64,000 bases of DNA from Streptomyces sp. Q6 (GCF_036967205.1 NZ_CP146022.1:1612001-1676000); one strand, 5' to 3'. Positions 18,864 through 29,673 are shown, numbered from the stretch's first letter. Notes: generated by a model from the sequence alone, not told the origin. A program made the numbers and translations.

Positions 18864-19559
18864 TCAGGGCGTCATCAGGCCGTGCAGGAAAGGCAGGTTG
18901 ACGTGCTCCAGGGACGGCACCACGGTCCGGCGGTGGGCCGGCTCGATCGGGGTGACGGACGGGACGGCGACGACATGGCACCCCGCCGCCTCGGCCGCCG
19001 CGACGCCGGTCGCGGTGTCCTCGATGACGGCGCAGCGCTCCGGTGCGGCGCCGAGCCCCTCGGCCGCGATCAGGTACGGGTCGGGGTGCGGCTTGGTCCG
19101 GGCGACCTCGTCACCGGCGATGGTCAGGTGGAAGTTGCGGTGCCCGAGCGAGTGCAGGACCCGGTCGATGATGCGCCGGTGGGAGGCGGAGACCAGCGCG
19201 GTGGGCACCCGGTGGGCCGCGAGTTCCGCGAGGAGCCGGGCGGCGCCCGGCATCAACGGCAGGGACTGGCTGATGCGTCGCTCGAAGCCGTCGTTGAGCA
19301 GCACGGTCACCTCGGGCAGGGTGATGTCGGCGCCGGTGGCCTCGATGAGGAATCCGGCGCTGCGGCTCATCGGGCCGCCGACGACGACCTGGCGCCAGGA
19401 GTCGTCGAGGGTGTGGCCGAGCGCGGCGAAGACGGCCACCTCGGCGTCCCACCAGAAACCTTCGGTGTCGACGAGGGTCCCGTCCATGTCGAGGAGCACG
19501 GCCTGCAAGGTGGAGCCTTCGGCCGATCGGGTACCGAGTGCGGGGACCGTACTGGTCAT
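18864..19559 (-). CDS. HAD-superfamily phosphatase, beta-phosphoglucomutase-like subfamily
   Basis: A 231-residue hydrolase with all four HAD motifs: nucleophile and acid in LLDMDGTLVDTE, Ser in LVSASH, Lys in RTKPHPDPY, and the metal-binding Asp in VIEDTATGV. The cap helical domain between motifs I and II places it with subfamily I phosphatases acting on small phosphorylated metabolites. ATG at 19557-19559 with GGAGGTGTGACCGG upstream. Downstream of metH across a terminator, same direction. Confidence 0.9.
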   Translation of the reverse strand: MTSTVPALGTRSAEGSTLQAVLLDMDGTLVDTEGFWWDAEVAVFAALGHTLDDSWRQVVVGGPMSRSAGFLIEATGADITLPEVTVLLNDGFERRISQSLPLMPGAARLLAELAAHRVPTALVSASHRRIIDRVLHSLGHRNFHLTIAGDEVARTKPHPDPYLIAAEGLGAAPERCAVIEDTATGVAAAEAAGCHVVAVPSVTPIEPAHRRTVVPSLEHVNLPFLHGLMTP

Positions 19560-19586
19560 CCGGTCACACCTCCATGAGGGACGAAG

Positions 19587-19624
19587 AGGCCGGTCACCCT
19601 CCCTGGCGGAAGGGCGACCGGCCT
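19587..19624 (-). terminator. Terminator of metH
   Basis: AGGCCGGTC (19587-19595) pairs with GACCGGCCT (19616-19624), and inner CCCT/AGGG extends the stem. It sits between the metH stop and the HAD gene. Confidence 0.7.
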
Positions 19625-19657
19625 GCGCTGGACCGACCAGTGTACGACCGGTACCGA

Positions 19658-22600
19658 TTACCGCGCGTTGAAGTACTTCGCCTCGGGGTGATGGATGACG
19701 ATCGCGTCCGTGGACTGCTCGGGGTGCAGCTGGAACTCCTCGCTGAGGTGCACGCCGATCCGCTCGGGCTCCAGGAGCTGCGCGATCTTGGCGCGGTCCT
19801 CCAGGTCGGGGCAGGCGCCGTATCCGAGCGAGAAGCGGGCGCCCCGGTACTTCAGGGCGAACATGTCCTCCATCACGGACGGGTCCTCGCCGGCGAAGCC
19901 CAGCTCGGAGCGGACCCGCGCGTGCCAGTACTCGGCGAGCGCCTCGGCCAACTGGACGGACAGGCCGTGCAGTTCGAGGTAGTCGCGGTAGGAGTCGGAC
20001 GCGAACAGCTCGGCGGTCGCCTCACCGATCCGGGAACCGACGGTGACGACCTGGAGGCCGACGACGTCGATCTCGCCGGACTCCTCCGGGCGGAAGAAGT
20101 CGGCCAGGCACAGGCGGCGGCCGCGGCGCTGGCGCGGGAAGGTGAAGCGGGTCCGCTCGTTGCCCTGCTCGTCGAGGATGATCAGGTCGTCGCCCTTGGA
20201 CACGCACGGGAAGTAGCCGTAGACGACGGCCGCCTCCAGCATGTTCTTGGTGTGCAGTTCGTCGAGCCAGCCGCGCAGCCGCGGGCGGCCCTCGGTCTCC
20301 ACGAGCTCCTCGTACGTGGGTCCGTCGCCGGTCCGCGCCTGCTTCAGGCCCCACTGGCCCTTGAACAGCGCGCCCTCGTCGAGCCAGGAGGCGTACTCCT
20401 TGAGCTGGATGCCCTTGACGACGCGGGTGCCGCGGAAGGGCGGCTCGGGGATCGGGTTGTCGACGGCGACGTCCGAGCGCGCGGGCCCGTCGTCGGGGCG
20501 GTCCTCGATCTGTACGGTGGCCGCCTTGACGCGGCGCTGCTTGAGCTCGGGCAGGGTCGCGCCGGGCACGCCGCGCTTGACCGCGATGAGCGCGTCCATC
20601 AGGCGCAGGCCCTCGAACGCGTCGCGGGCGTAGCGGACTTCGCCCTCGTAGATCTCGTGCAGGTCCTGCTCCACGTACGCGCGGGTCAGGGCGGCGCCGC
20701 CGAGGATGACCGGGAAGTCGGCGGCCATCTTGCGCTGGTTGAGCTCCTCCAGGTTCTCCTTCATGATCACGGTCGACTTGACCAGGAGCCCGGACATGCC
20801 GATGACGTCGGCCCTGTGCTCCTCGGCGGCTTCGAGGATCGCGGAGACGGGCTGCTTGATGCCCAGGTTGACGACGTTGTAGCCGTTGTTCGACAGGATG
20901 ATGTCGACGAGGTTCTTGCCGATGTCGTGGACGTCGCCGCGCACGGTGGCCAGGACGATGGTGCCCTTGCCCTCGGCGTCGGACTTCTCCATGTGCGGCT
21001 CCAGGTAGGCCACCGCGTTCTTCATGACCTCGGCGGACTGGAGCACGAACGGCAACTGCATCTGGCCGGAGCCGAAGAGTTCGCCGACGACCTTCATGCC
21101 TTCCAGCAGGGTGTCGTTGACGATCTCCAGGGCGGGCCGCGCCTGGAGGGCCTCGTCGAGGTCGGCCTCCAGGCCGTTCTTCTCGCCGTCGATGATGCGG
21201 GCCTTGAGGCGCTCCTCCAGCGGCAGCGCGGCGAGCTCCTCGGCCTTGCCCGCCTTCAGCGACTTCGCCGTGGCGCCCTCGAACAGCGCCATCAGCTTCT
21301 GGAGCGGGTCGTAGCCCTCCGCGCGCCGGTCGTAGATCAGGTCGAGGGCGGTGGTGACCTGTTCCTCGTCGAACCGGGCGATCGGCAGGATCTTCGAGGC
21401 GTGCACGATCGCCGAGTCGAGGCCGGCCTTCACGCACTCGTCCAGGAACACGGAGTTGAGGACGATGCGCGCGGCCGGGTTCAGGCCGAAGGAGATGTTC
21501 GACAGGCCCAGCGTGGTCTGCACGTCGGGGCGGCGCTTCTTCAGCTCGCGGATCGCCTCGATCGTCGCGATGCCGTCCTTGCGGGACTCCTCCTGACCCG
21601 TACAGATGGTGAACGTGAGGCAGTCGATCAGGATGTCCGACTCGTGGATGCCCCAGTTGCCGGTCAGGTCCTCGATGAGCCGCTCGGCGATGGCGACCTT
21701 GTGCTCGACGGTGCGGGCCTGGCCCTCCTCGTCGATGGTGAGCGCGATCAGCGCGGCGCCGTGCTCGCGGGCGAGTGCGGTGACCTTCGCGAAGCGGGAC
21801 TCGGGGCCGTCGCCGTCCTCGTAGTTGACGGAGTTGATGACCGCGCGGCCGCCCAACTTCTCCAACCCGGCCCGGATCACCGGCACTTCGGTGGAGTCCA
21901 GGACGATCGGCAGCGTCGAGGCGGTCGCGAAGCGGCCGGCCAGCTCCTCCATGTCGGCGACGCCGTCGCGGCCCACGTAGTCGACGCAGAGGTCGAGCAT
22001 GTGCGCGCCCTCGCGGATCTGGTCGCGGGCCATCTCCACGCAGTCGTCCCAGCGGCCTTCCAGCATGGCCTCGCGGAACTTCTTCGAGCCGTTGGCGTTG
22101 GTGCGCTCGCCGATCGCCATGTACGCGGTGTCCTGGCGGAACGGGACGGTCTGGTACAGGGAGGCGGCGCCGGGCTCGGGGCGCGGGTCGCGGGCCGGCG
22201 GGGTCATCTCGCGGACCCGCTCGACGACCTGGCGCAGGTGCTCGGGGGTGGAGCCGCAGCAGCCGCCGACCAGCTGGAGGCCGTAGCTGTTGATGAAGTT
22301 CTCCTGCGCGTCCGCCATCTCCGGCGGGGTCAGCGGGAAGTGCGCGCCGTCCTTGCCCAGGATCGGCAGACCGGCGTTCGGCATGCACATCAGCGGCGTC
22401 GTGGAGTGCTGCGCGAGGTAGCGCAGGTGCTCGCTCATCTCGGCGGGGCCCGTCGAGCAGTTCAGACCGATCAGGTCGATGCCGAGCGGCTCCAGGGCGG
22501 TCAGCGCCGCGCCGATCTCGGAGCCGAGCAGCATCACGCCGGTGGTCTCGAAGGCGAGGGAGCAGATCAGCGGGACCGAGACGCCGAGGGCGTCCATCGC

Positions 22601-23167
22601 GCGGCGGGCGCCGATCAGGGACGACTTGGTCTGGAGCAGGTCCTGGCTGGTCTCGACGATGAGCGCGTCGGCGCCGCCGGCGAGGAGGCCCTCGGCGTTC
22701 TGCTGGTAGCCGTCGCGGATCGTGGCGTAGTCGATGTGGCCGAGCGAGGGCAGCTTGGTGCCGGGGCCGATGGAGCCGAGCACCCAGCGCTGCCGCCCGG
22801 TCCTCGCGGTGAACTCGTCGGCGACCTCGCGGGCGATCCGGGCGCCGGCCTCGGACAGCTCCACGACCCGGTCGGCGATCTCGTACTCGCTCGCGGCGGT
22901 GAAGTTCGAGCCGAACGTGTTCGTCTCGACGCAGTCCACGCCGACGGCGAAGTACTCCTCGTGCACCGAGCGCACGATGTCGGGCCGGGTGACGTTCAGG
23001 ATCTCGTTGCAGCCCTCGAGGTTCTGGAAGTCCTCAAGAGTGGGGTCCTGCGCCTGGAGCATGGTTCCCATCGCGCCGTCGGCCACCACGACACGGGTGG
23101 CGAGGGCTTCGCGGAGGGCGTCCACACGGGCGCGGGAATCGGATGCGGGCGTTGGCAACGAGGCCAT
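19658..23167 (-). CDS. metH: Cobalamin-dependent methionine synthase MetH
   Basis: Transfers the methyl group of methyltetrahydrofolate to homocysteine through cobalamin; 1169 residues, slightly shorter than E. coli MetH. Domains in order: homocysteine-binding TIM barrel with zinc ligands Cys237 (NCSTG), Cys303 and Cys304 (GGCCGS); pterin-binding barrel starting near IGERTNANGSKKF; cobalamin cap and binding domain with the DVHDIGKNL axial-histidine motif; and the reactivation domain with the AdoMet-binding YRGARFSLGYGACPDL. ATG at 23165-23167 is preceded by AGGGAG, which lies in a strong leader stem. Confidence 0.97.
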   Translation of the reverse strand: MASLPTPASDSRARVDALREALATRVVVADGAMGTMLQAQDPTLEDFQNLEGCNEILNVTRPDIVRSVHEEYFAVGVDCVETNTFGSNFTAASEYEIADRVVELSEAGARIAREVADEFTARTGRQRWVLGSIGPGTKLPSLGHIDYATIRDGYQQNAEGLLAGGADALIVETSQDLLQTKSSLIGARRAMDALGVSVPLICSLAFETTGVMLLGSEIGAALTALEPLGIDLIGLNCSTGPAEMSEHLRYLAQHSTTPLMCMPNAGLPILGKDGAHFPLTPPEMADAQENFINSYGLQLVGGCCGSTPEHLRQVVERVREMTPPARDPRPEPGAASLYQTVPFRQDTAYMAIGERTNANGSKKFREAMLEGRWDDCVEMARDQIREGAHMLDLCVDYVGRDGVADMEELAGRFATASTLPIVLDSTEVPVIRAGLEKLGGRAVINSVNYEDGDGPESRFAKVTALAREHGAALIALTIDEEGQARTVEHKVAIAERLIEDLTGNWGIHESDILIDCLTFTICTGQEESRKDGIATIEAIRELKKRRPDVQTTLGLSNISFGLNPAARIVLNSVFLDECVKAGLDSAIVHASKILPIARFDEEQVTTALDLIYDRRAEGYDPLQKLMALFEGATAKSLKAGKAEELAALPLEERLKARIIDGEKNGLEADLDEALQARPALEIVNDTLLEGMKVVGELFGSGQMQLPFVLQSAEVMKNAVAYLEPHMEKSDAEGKGTIVLATVRGDVHDIGKNLVDIILSNNGYNVVNLGIKQPVSAILEAAEEHRADVIGMSGLLVKSTVIMKENLEELNQRKMAADFPVILGGAALTRAYVEQDLHEIYEGEVRYARDAFEGLRLMDALIAVKRGVPGATLPELKQRRVKAATVQIEDRPDDGPARSDVAVDNPIPEPPFRGTRVVKGIQLKEYASWLDEGALFKGQWGLKQARTGDGPTYEELVETEGRPRLRGWLDELHTKNMLEAAVVYGYFPCVSKGDDLIILDEQGNERTRFTFPRQRRGRRLCLADFFRPEESGEIDVVGLQVVTVGSRIGEATAELFASDSYRDYLELHGLSVQLAEALAEYWHARVRSELGFAGEDPSVMEDMFALKYRGARFSLGYGACPDLEDRAKIAQLLEPERIGVHLSEEFQLHPEQSTDAIVIHHPEAKYFNAR

Positions 23168-23174
23168 GAAAGTG

Positions 23175-23237
23175 CTCCCTGAGGTGCGACGGCTGTCGGC
23201 TTTACGGCTCCACTGCTGGAGGCGCACCCGGTCAGGG
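23175..23237 (-). promoter_or_regulatory. Structured leader that can hide the metH ribosome binding site
   Basis: On the minus strand CCCTGA plus GGTGCG (plus-strand 23237-23223, with a 3-base bulge) can pair with CGCACC plus TCAGGG (23188-23177), a 12-bp stem whose 3' arm includes most of the metH Shine-Dalgarno AGGGAG (23180-23175). The enclosed 34 bases carry a hairpin CTCCAgcagTGGAG. This fits a translational switch. I could not match it to the cobalamin, SAM or SAH riboswitch consensus. Confidence 0.45.
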
Positions 23238-23389
23238 TAACGGGGACCCCCACCCCGTCGCGCGGGCGTCCACGGGCCGGAACGGCGGGGACGAACCGTG
23301 GCCGGGGCGTGCATGTGGTGTGGGCGAAACGAAACGGGTGGAAATATTGGCGCACGCCGCGCTCGCAGGAGGTCGGCAACGACCGATAC

Positions 23390-23408
23390 TGTTCGTCATT
23401 GCCGAACG
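23390..23408. promoter_or_regulatory. Predicted GylR operator in front of gylR
   Basis: TGTTCGTCATTGCCGAACG is a near-perfect palindrome centred on CAnTG (TGTTCGnCA / TGnCGAACA). A second copy, reversed, lies upstream of glpF at 24438-24456 and agrees at 16 of 19 positions. Location in both gyl promoters suggests the IclR-type regulator binds it. A GATACT just upstream could be the -10 element. Confidence 0.6.
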
Positions 23409-23458
23409 TTGCACGGTGAGAAGCGACGGTGAGAGAACCGAGGGAGGAAGGGACTGCG

Positions 23459-24226
23459 ATGGCACGCAACATCCAGTCGCTCGAACGGGCCGCGGCGATG
23501 CTCCGGCTCCTCGCGGGCGGTGAGCGGCGGCTCGGCCTCTCCGACATCGCCTCCGCCCTGGGCCTCGCCAAGGGCACGGCCCACGGCATCCTGCGCACGT
23601 TGCAGGCCGAGGGGTTCGTGGAGCAGGACGGACCGTCGGGGCGCTACCAGCTGGGCGCGGAGCTGCTGCGCCTGGGCAACAGCTACCTCGACGTGCACGA
23701 GCTGCGCGCGCGGGCGCTCGTGTGGACCGACGACCTGGCGCGCTCCAGCGGCGAGGCCGTCTACCTCGGCGTCCTGCACCAGCAGGGCGTACTGATCGTG
23801 CATCACGTCTTCCGGCCCGACGACAGCCGGCAGGTCCTGGAGGTGGGGGCGATGCAGCCGCTGCACTCGACCGCGCTCGGCAAGGTGATCACGGCGTACG
23901 ACCCGGTCGCGCACAGCGAGGTGGTGGAGGCCGAGCGCAAGGAGTTCACGGCGCGAACGGTGTGTGACATCGCGGACTTCGAGTCGGTGCTCGATCTGAC
24001 CCGCGCGCGCGGGTACGCCGCCGATGTCGAGGAGACCTGGGAGGGCGTGGCCTCCGTCGCGGCCCCGATCCACGACCGGCACCGGATGCCGGTGGGCGCC
24101 GTCGGCGTGACCGGCGCCGTGGAGCGGGTGTGCACCAAGGAGGGCGAGCTGCGCCCCGAACTCATCGCGGCCGTACGGGACTGCGCCCGCGCGGTCTCCC
24201 GTGACCTGGGCGCCAGCAGGTTCTGA
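23459..24226 (+). CDS. gylR: IclR-family glycerol operon regulator GylR
   Basis: A 255-residue IclR-type regulator. N-terminal winged helix (LERAAAMLRLLAGGERRLGLSDIASALGLAKGTA at about 6-40) and an effector-binding domain (residues 85-250) with LHSTALGKVITAY. In S. coelicolor the gyl operon next to it is glycerol-inducible through GylR, with glycerol-3-phosphate proposed as inducer; the same gene order here supports the assignment. ATG at 23459 follows GGAGGAAGGG; an upstream ATG would overlap this ribosome site's leader. Divergent from metH. Confidence 0.93.
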   Translation: MARNIQSLERAAAMLRLLAGGERRLGLSDIASALGLAKGTAHGILRTLQAEGFVEQDGPSGRYQLGAELLRLGNSYLDVHELRARALVWTDDLARSSGEAVYLGVLHQQGVLIVHHVFRPDDSRQVLEVGAMQPLHSTALGKVITAYDPVAHSEVVEAERKEFTARTVCDIADFESVLDLTRARGYAADVEETWEGVASVAAPIHDRHRMPVGAVGVTGAVERVCTKEGELRPELIAAVRDCARAVSRDLGASRF

Positions 24227-24254
24227 CCCGCGCGCACCCTCCCTTCGACTCCCG

Positions 24255-24279
24255 AGCCCCGCTTCCGAGCGGGGCTTTT
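24255..24279 (+). terminator. Intrinsic terminator of gylR
   Basis: AGCCCCGCT (24255-24263) and AGCGGGGCT (24268-24276) with a 4-base loop and a run of T to 24279. It uncouples gylR from glpF, giving glpF its own promoter. Confidence 0.85.
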
Positions 24280-24592
24280 CGCCGTTCAAGGTGCAGCTTG
24301 CACCTTTCCGCGCGACCATCGGGGGACGCCCGTCGGAACGTGCGACAGGTGATAGCCGGAAACGATCAATAACGATCGTGCTTTCGATAACACAACCCTT
24401 GACGAGCGAGTAACCGCAGAGCGAGACTCGCGTCCATCGGTCGGCATTGTCGAACACCTACCGGCAATACGCGCTAGAGTGTGGACAGGCCAGGCCGCGA
24501 CCCGCCCCTCCTGTGGGGGCTCGGACCACCGGAAAGGGACCCGGAGGTTCGTACTCGGGTTTTCCCCTGGACGAAGGACAAAGGAGTCGCGG
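24280..24592 (+). promoter_or_regulatory. glpF promoter and leader region
   Basis: No gene is visible in these 313 bases. They hold an inverted repeat AAGGTGCA-gct-TGCACCTT (24288-24306), a possible promoter with TTGACG near 24398, a possible -10 TAGAGT at 24475-24480, and the predicted GylR operator at 24438-24456 just upstream of that -10. The leader to the glpF start is about 110 bases. Confidence 0.5.
24438..24456. promoter_or_regulatory. Predicted GylR operator in front of glpF
   Basis: CGGTCGGCATTGTCGAACA; its complement TGTTCGACAATGCCGACCG matches the site at 23390-23408 at 16 of 19 positions, with the same symmetry around CAnTG. It overlaps where the -35 region of the glpF promoter should be, consistent with repression. 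Confidence 0.6.
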
Positions 24593-25384
24593 GTGTCCAG
24601 CCACGACATCTTCCTCGGCGAGACCATAGGTACCGCCGTACTCATCCTGCTGGGCGGTGGCGTCTGCGCCGCCGTCACGCTCAAGCGCTCAAAGGCGCAG
24701 AACGCCGGCTGGCTCGCCATCACCTTCGGGTGGGGTTTCGCGGTCCTGACCGGTGCCTACCTGGCGGGCGGCGTCTCCGGCGCCCACCTCAACCCGGCGG
24801 TCACCATCGGCCTCGCCATCGAGGGCGGCACCAAGTGGAGCGACGTACCGCTCTACCTGGCCTCCCAGCTCCTCGGTGCCATGATCGGCGCGGTGCTGGT
24901 GTGGCTGGTCTACTACGGGCAGTTCCACGCCCACCTCACGGACGAGGACGTCCTCAAGGCCCACACGGGCAACGGTGAGGAGGGCATGGTCGACCCCAAG
25001 GCCGCGCCCAAGGCCGGTCCGGTGCTCGGCATCTTCTCCACCGGCCCGGAGATCCGCAACGCGGTGCAGAACCTCGTCACGGAGATCATCGCCACGATCG
25101 TGCTCGTCCTGGCGATCCTCACGCAGGGCCTGAACGACGGCGGCAACGGCCTGGGCACGCTCGGCGCCCTGATCACCGCGCTCGTCGTCGTCGGCATCGG
25201 CCTCTCGCTCGGCGGCCCGACCGGTTACGCGATCAACCCGGTCCGTGACCTCGGCCCCCGCATCGTCCACTCGCTGCTCCCGCTGCCCAACAAGGGTGGT
25301 TCGGACTGGTCGTACGCGTGGATTCCGGTGGCGGGACCGCTCATCGGCGGCGCCCTCGCCGGCTGCATCTACAAGCTGTTCTGA
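24593..25384 (+). CDS. glpF: Glycerol facilitator GlpF (aquaporin family)
   Basis: A 263-residue channel with six membrane helices and two re-entrant half-helices. The first pore motif is HLNPAVT (Asn67-Pro68-Ala69); the second is [12 protein letters not shown], where NPA is replaced by NPV, and the Asp after it is typical of glycerol-permeable members. An acidic extracellular or cytoplasmic loop ([16 protein letters not shown]) separates the halves. Start GTG at 24593 after AAGGAG. First gene of glpF-glpK-glpD. Confidence 0.95.
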   Translation: MSSHDIFLGETIGTAVLILLGGGVCAAVTLKRSKAQNAGWLAITFGWGFAVLTGAYLAGGVSGAHLNPAVTIGLAIEGGTKWSDVPLYLASQLLGAMIGAVLVWLVYYGQFHAHLTDEDVLKAHTGNGEEGMVDPKAAPKAGPVLGIFSTGPEIRNAVQNLVTEIIATIVLVLAILTQGLNDGGNGLGTLGALITALVVVGIGLSLGGPTGYAINPVRDLGPRIVHSLLPLPNKGGSDWSYAWIPVAGPLIGGALAGCIYKLF

Positions 25385-25458
25385 GCGACACGACAGCGAC
25401 AGACAGCCACAGACAGCGACGAGACCGCGAACCGACCACGCACCACGAGGAGCACACC

Positions 25459-27006
<1,548 letters not shown>

Positions 27007-27014
27007 GACCCCAG

Positions 27015-28628
27015 ATGAGTACCCCCACCCTCCAGACCGTGCCTGCCCTCGGAACGCACCCGGCCGGCGGCTCCAACCCGAGCCGCGCCGAGACCCGCGA
27101 GCAGCTTTCCAAGGCGACGTACGACCTCCTGGTCATCGGCGGCGGCATCCTGGGCATCTCCACTGCCTGGCACGCCGCGCAGTCCGGTCTCAGGGTGGCG
27201 CTGGTGGACGCCGGCGACTTCGCCGGCGCCACCTCCTCCGCGTCCTCCAAGCTGCTCCACGGCGGTCTGCGCTACTTGCAGACCGGCGCGGTGAAGCTGG
27301 TCGCGGAGAACCACTTCGAGCGGCGTGCGGTGTCGCGCAACGTGGCACCGCACCTCGCCAACCCGCTCACCTTCTACCTGCCCGTCTACAAGGGCGGCCC
27401 GCACGGCGCGGCCAAGCTGGGCGCGGGCGTCTTCGCGTACAGCGCGCTGTCCGCGTTCGGTGACGGGGTCGGGCACCTGCTCTCCCCCGGCAAGGCGCAG
27501 CAGGACGTGCCCGAGCTGCGGACCGAGGGCCTCAAGGCCGTGGCCGTGTACGGCGACGACCAGATGAACGACGCGCGCATGGCGCTGATGACCGTCCGCG
27601 CGGCCGTCGACGCGGGCGCCGTGGTGCTCAACCACGCCGAGGTCACCGGCCTGCGCTTCACGCGGGGCCGGGTCACGGGCGCCGAGCTCAAGGACCGCAC
27701 CAGCGGCGAGGAGTTCGGTGTGAACGCGCGGCTCGTGCTGAACGCGACCGGGCCGTGGGTCGACCACCTGCGCAAGCTGGAGGACCCGAACGCGGCGCCC
27801 TCCATCCGTCTGTCCAAGGGCGCGCACCTGGTCATGAAGCGGACCTCGCCGTGGAAGGCCGCGCTCGCGACGCCGATCGACAAGTACCGCATCACGTTCG
27901 CCCTGCCCTGGGAGGACATGCTCCTGCTCGGCACGACCGACGAGGAGTACGAGGGCGACCCGGCGGACGTGTCGGTGACCGAGAAGGACATCGAGCAGAT
28001 CCTCGACGAGGCGGCCTTCTCCGTACGGGACCAGCAGCTGAAGCGGGAGCTGATGACGTACGCGTTCGCCGGCCTGCGGGTGCTGCCCGGCGGCCCCGGC
28101 GACACGTCGAAGGCCAAGCGCGAGACGGTGGTCACCGAGGGCCGTGGCGGCATGCTGTCCGTCGCGGGCGGCAAGTGGACGACCTTCCGGCACATCGGCC
28201 GTACGGTCATGCAGAAGCTGGAGTCGCTGCCGGGCCACCCGCTCGGTGACGACTTCGAGCCGATCAAGGAGCTGCCGAAGCGGCTGCCGCTGCCCGGCGT
28301 CGCCAACCCGCGTGCCGTCGCGCACCGCCTCCTCGTCGACAACCCGGCGCCGGGCCCGCGGATGGCCGCCGACACGGCGAAGCACCTGGCGACGCACTAC
28401 GGCTCGCTGGCCTTCGACATCGCGCGGCTCGCCAACGAGAACCCGGAGCTCGGCGAGCGGATCCACCCGGACGCGCCGGAGATCATGGCTCAGGTCGTCT
28501 ACGCGCGCGACCACGAGTGGGCCGAGACGACGGACGACGTGCTGCGCCGCCGTACGACGCTGACGATCCGCGGCCTCGCCTCGGACGACGTGCGCGGCAA
28601 GGTGCAGGACGTGCTCGACAAGAAGTAA
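27015..28628 (+). CDS. glpD: Aerobic glycerol-3-phosphate dehydrogenase GlpD
   Basis: A 537-residue FAD enzyme that oxidises glycerol-3-phosphate to dihydroxyacetone phosphate and passes electrons to quinone at the membrane. Rossmann FAD motif LLVIGGGILGISTAWHAA near residue 38, then SSKLLHGGLRYLQ, and the GGKWTTFRHIG segment; the C-terminal DAO_C domain ends VQDVLDKK. The ribosome site overlaps the glpK end (GAGGAG before TAA), so translation is likely coupled. Last gene of the operon, closed by a strong hairpin. Confidence 0.96.
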   Translation: MSTPTLQTVPALGTHPAGGSNPSRAETREQLSKATYDLLVIGGGILGISTAWHAAQSGLRVALVDAGDFAGATSSASSKLLHGGLRYLQTGAVKLVAENHFERRAVSRNVAPHLANPLTFYLPVYKGGPHGAAKLGAGVFAYSALSAFGDGVGHLLSPGKAQQDVPELRTEGLKAVAVYGDDQMNDARMALMTVRAAVDAGAVVLNHAEVTGLRFTRGRVTGAELKDRTSGEEFGVNARLVLNATGPWVDHLRKLEDPNAAPSIRLSKGAHLVMKRTSPWKAALATPIDKYRITFALPWEDMLLLGTTDEEYEGDPADVSVTEKDIEQILDEAAFSVRDQQLKRELMTYAFAGLRVLPGGPGDTSKAKRETVVTEGRGGMLSVAGGKWTTFRHIGRTVMQKLESLPGHPLGDDFEPIKELPKRLPLPGVANPRAVAHRLLVDNPAPGPRMAADTAKHLATHYGSLAFDIARLANENPELGERIHPDAPEIMAQVVYARDHEWAETTDDVLRRRTTLTIRGLASDDVRGKVQDVLDKK

Positions 28629-28650
28629 CCGCCGTTGCCTGTCTCGGACA

Positions 28651-28685
28651 TGAGGGGCGGCTCCCACGGGGGGAGCCGCCCCTCA
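28651..28685 (+). terminator. Terminator of the glp operon
   Basis: TGAGGGGCGGCTCCC (28651-28665) pairs perfectly with GGGAGCCGCCCCTCA (28671-28685), loop of 5 bases, 23 bases after the glpD stop. Confidence 0.85.
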
Positions 28686-28752
28686 GGGCTGTTCGTGGGC
28701 GCTGCCATGCCGCGTACATACGCCCGCAATGTCCGCAGGTGAAGGTGGGGTC

Positions 28753-29673
28753 ATGCCTCAGAACCCCTTCCTTCTCGGGCTCGCGCTCACGGGCGATCCG
28801 AGCCTTGGCCCCGACGACTTCGTCCGTCTCGTGCGCCGCGCGGAGGCGGCCCGGATCGCGTTCGTGAGCGTGGAGGACGGGCCCGGCCGGCTCGACTCGA
28901 CCGTGCTGCTCACGCTCGCCGCGCGGGAGACGACGCGCATCGGGCTCGTCCCGCTCGGTCCCGTGCTCGGGCAGCCCGCCGGGTACGCGGCCCGCTACGC
29001 GACGCTCGATCTGGTCAGTGGCGGCCGGGCCGGAGTGCGGCCGCGGATCGCCGCGGACGACGTCGAGCACGACCGGATCCTGAAGGTGCTCGGCACGCCG
29101 GAGGGCGACGCGCTGGTGGCCGAGCTCTTCGAGCGGGCAGCGGAGTTCACCGGCCGGGTCGCGCGGGAGTGGGACAGTTCGGGGGCCGCGCCGCAGGGCA
29201 GGCCGCCGCTGATCTCGCTCGCGCACGACACCGTGCCGTACCGGTTCGCGGCCCGGCGCGCCGACGTCGTCCTGGTCACGCCGTTCGACGTACCGGGGCT
29301 GCGCCGCATCCGCTCCGAGGTGGACGCCCTGGCGGCCGAGGAGGGGCGCGGCCTCAAGGTGCTCGCCGATCTGAACGTGCTGCTCGCCCCGACAGCCGCC
29401 GAGGCGGAGGAACGGCGGGCCGCGCTGGGCGCGTTCGAGTCCGACGCCGCGCTGTTCACCGGCACCCCCGAGGGGCTCGCCGACCGGCTGGAGGAGTGGC
29501 ACCGCGAGGGCGGCGCCGACGGCTTCCGGATCCGGCCCGTCGCCGTACCGCAGGACGTGTACGCGCTCGTGGACCGGGCCGTGCCCGAGCTGGTCCGGCG
29601 CGGGCTGCTCCCGGAGGCGTACGAGACACGGACGCTGCGGGGGCACCTGGGCCTGACGGAGGTGGCGGCGTGA
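28753..29673 (+). CDS. LLM-class flavin-dependent oxidoreductase (divergent)
   Basis: About 306 residues of luciferase-like TIM barrel. The start chosen is ATG 28753 with AAGGTGGGG upstream; an ATG at 28729 would add 8 residues. N-terminal strand FLLGLALTG, then RRAEAARIAFVSVEDG and the TTRIGLVPLGPVLG strand. It is shorter than its neighbour at 29670 and lacks several of its conserved segments. Its stop overlaps the next start by 4 bases (GTGA), so the two form a coupled pair, perhaps a two-component monooxygenase. Substrate unknown. Confidence 0.85.
   Translation: MPQNPFLLGLALTGDPSLGPDDFVRLVRRAEAARIAFVSVEDGPGRLDSTVLLTLAARETTRIGLVPLGPVLGQPAGYAARYATLDLVSGGRAGVRPRIAADDVEHDRILKVLGTPEGDALVAELFERAAEFTGRVAREWDSSGAAPQGRPPLISLAHDTVPYRFAARRADVVLVTPFDVPGLRRIRSEVDALAAEEGRGLKVLADLNVLLAPTAAEAEERRAALGAFESDAALFTGTPEGLADRLEEWHREGGADGFRIRPVAVPQDVYALVDRAVPELVRRGLLPEAYETRTLRGHLGLTEVAA

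Noticed and set aside
19538-23182. A 1214-codon plus-strand frame opposite metH
   Set aside because: Its translation is Ala/Val/Gly/Arg-rich without any recognisable fold, and the minus strand encodes a complete MetH.
23168-23460. A cobalamin riboswitch before metH
   Set aside because: I looked for a B12 box and the long multi-helix core on the minus strand and did not find them; the leader is too short.
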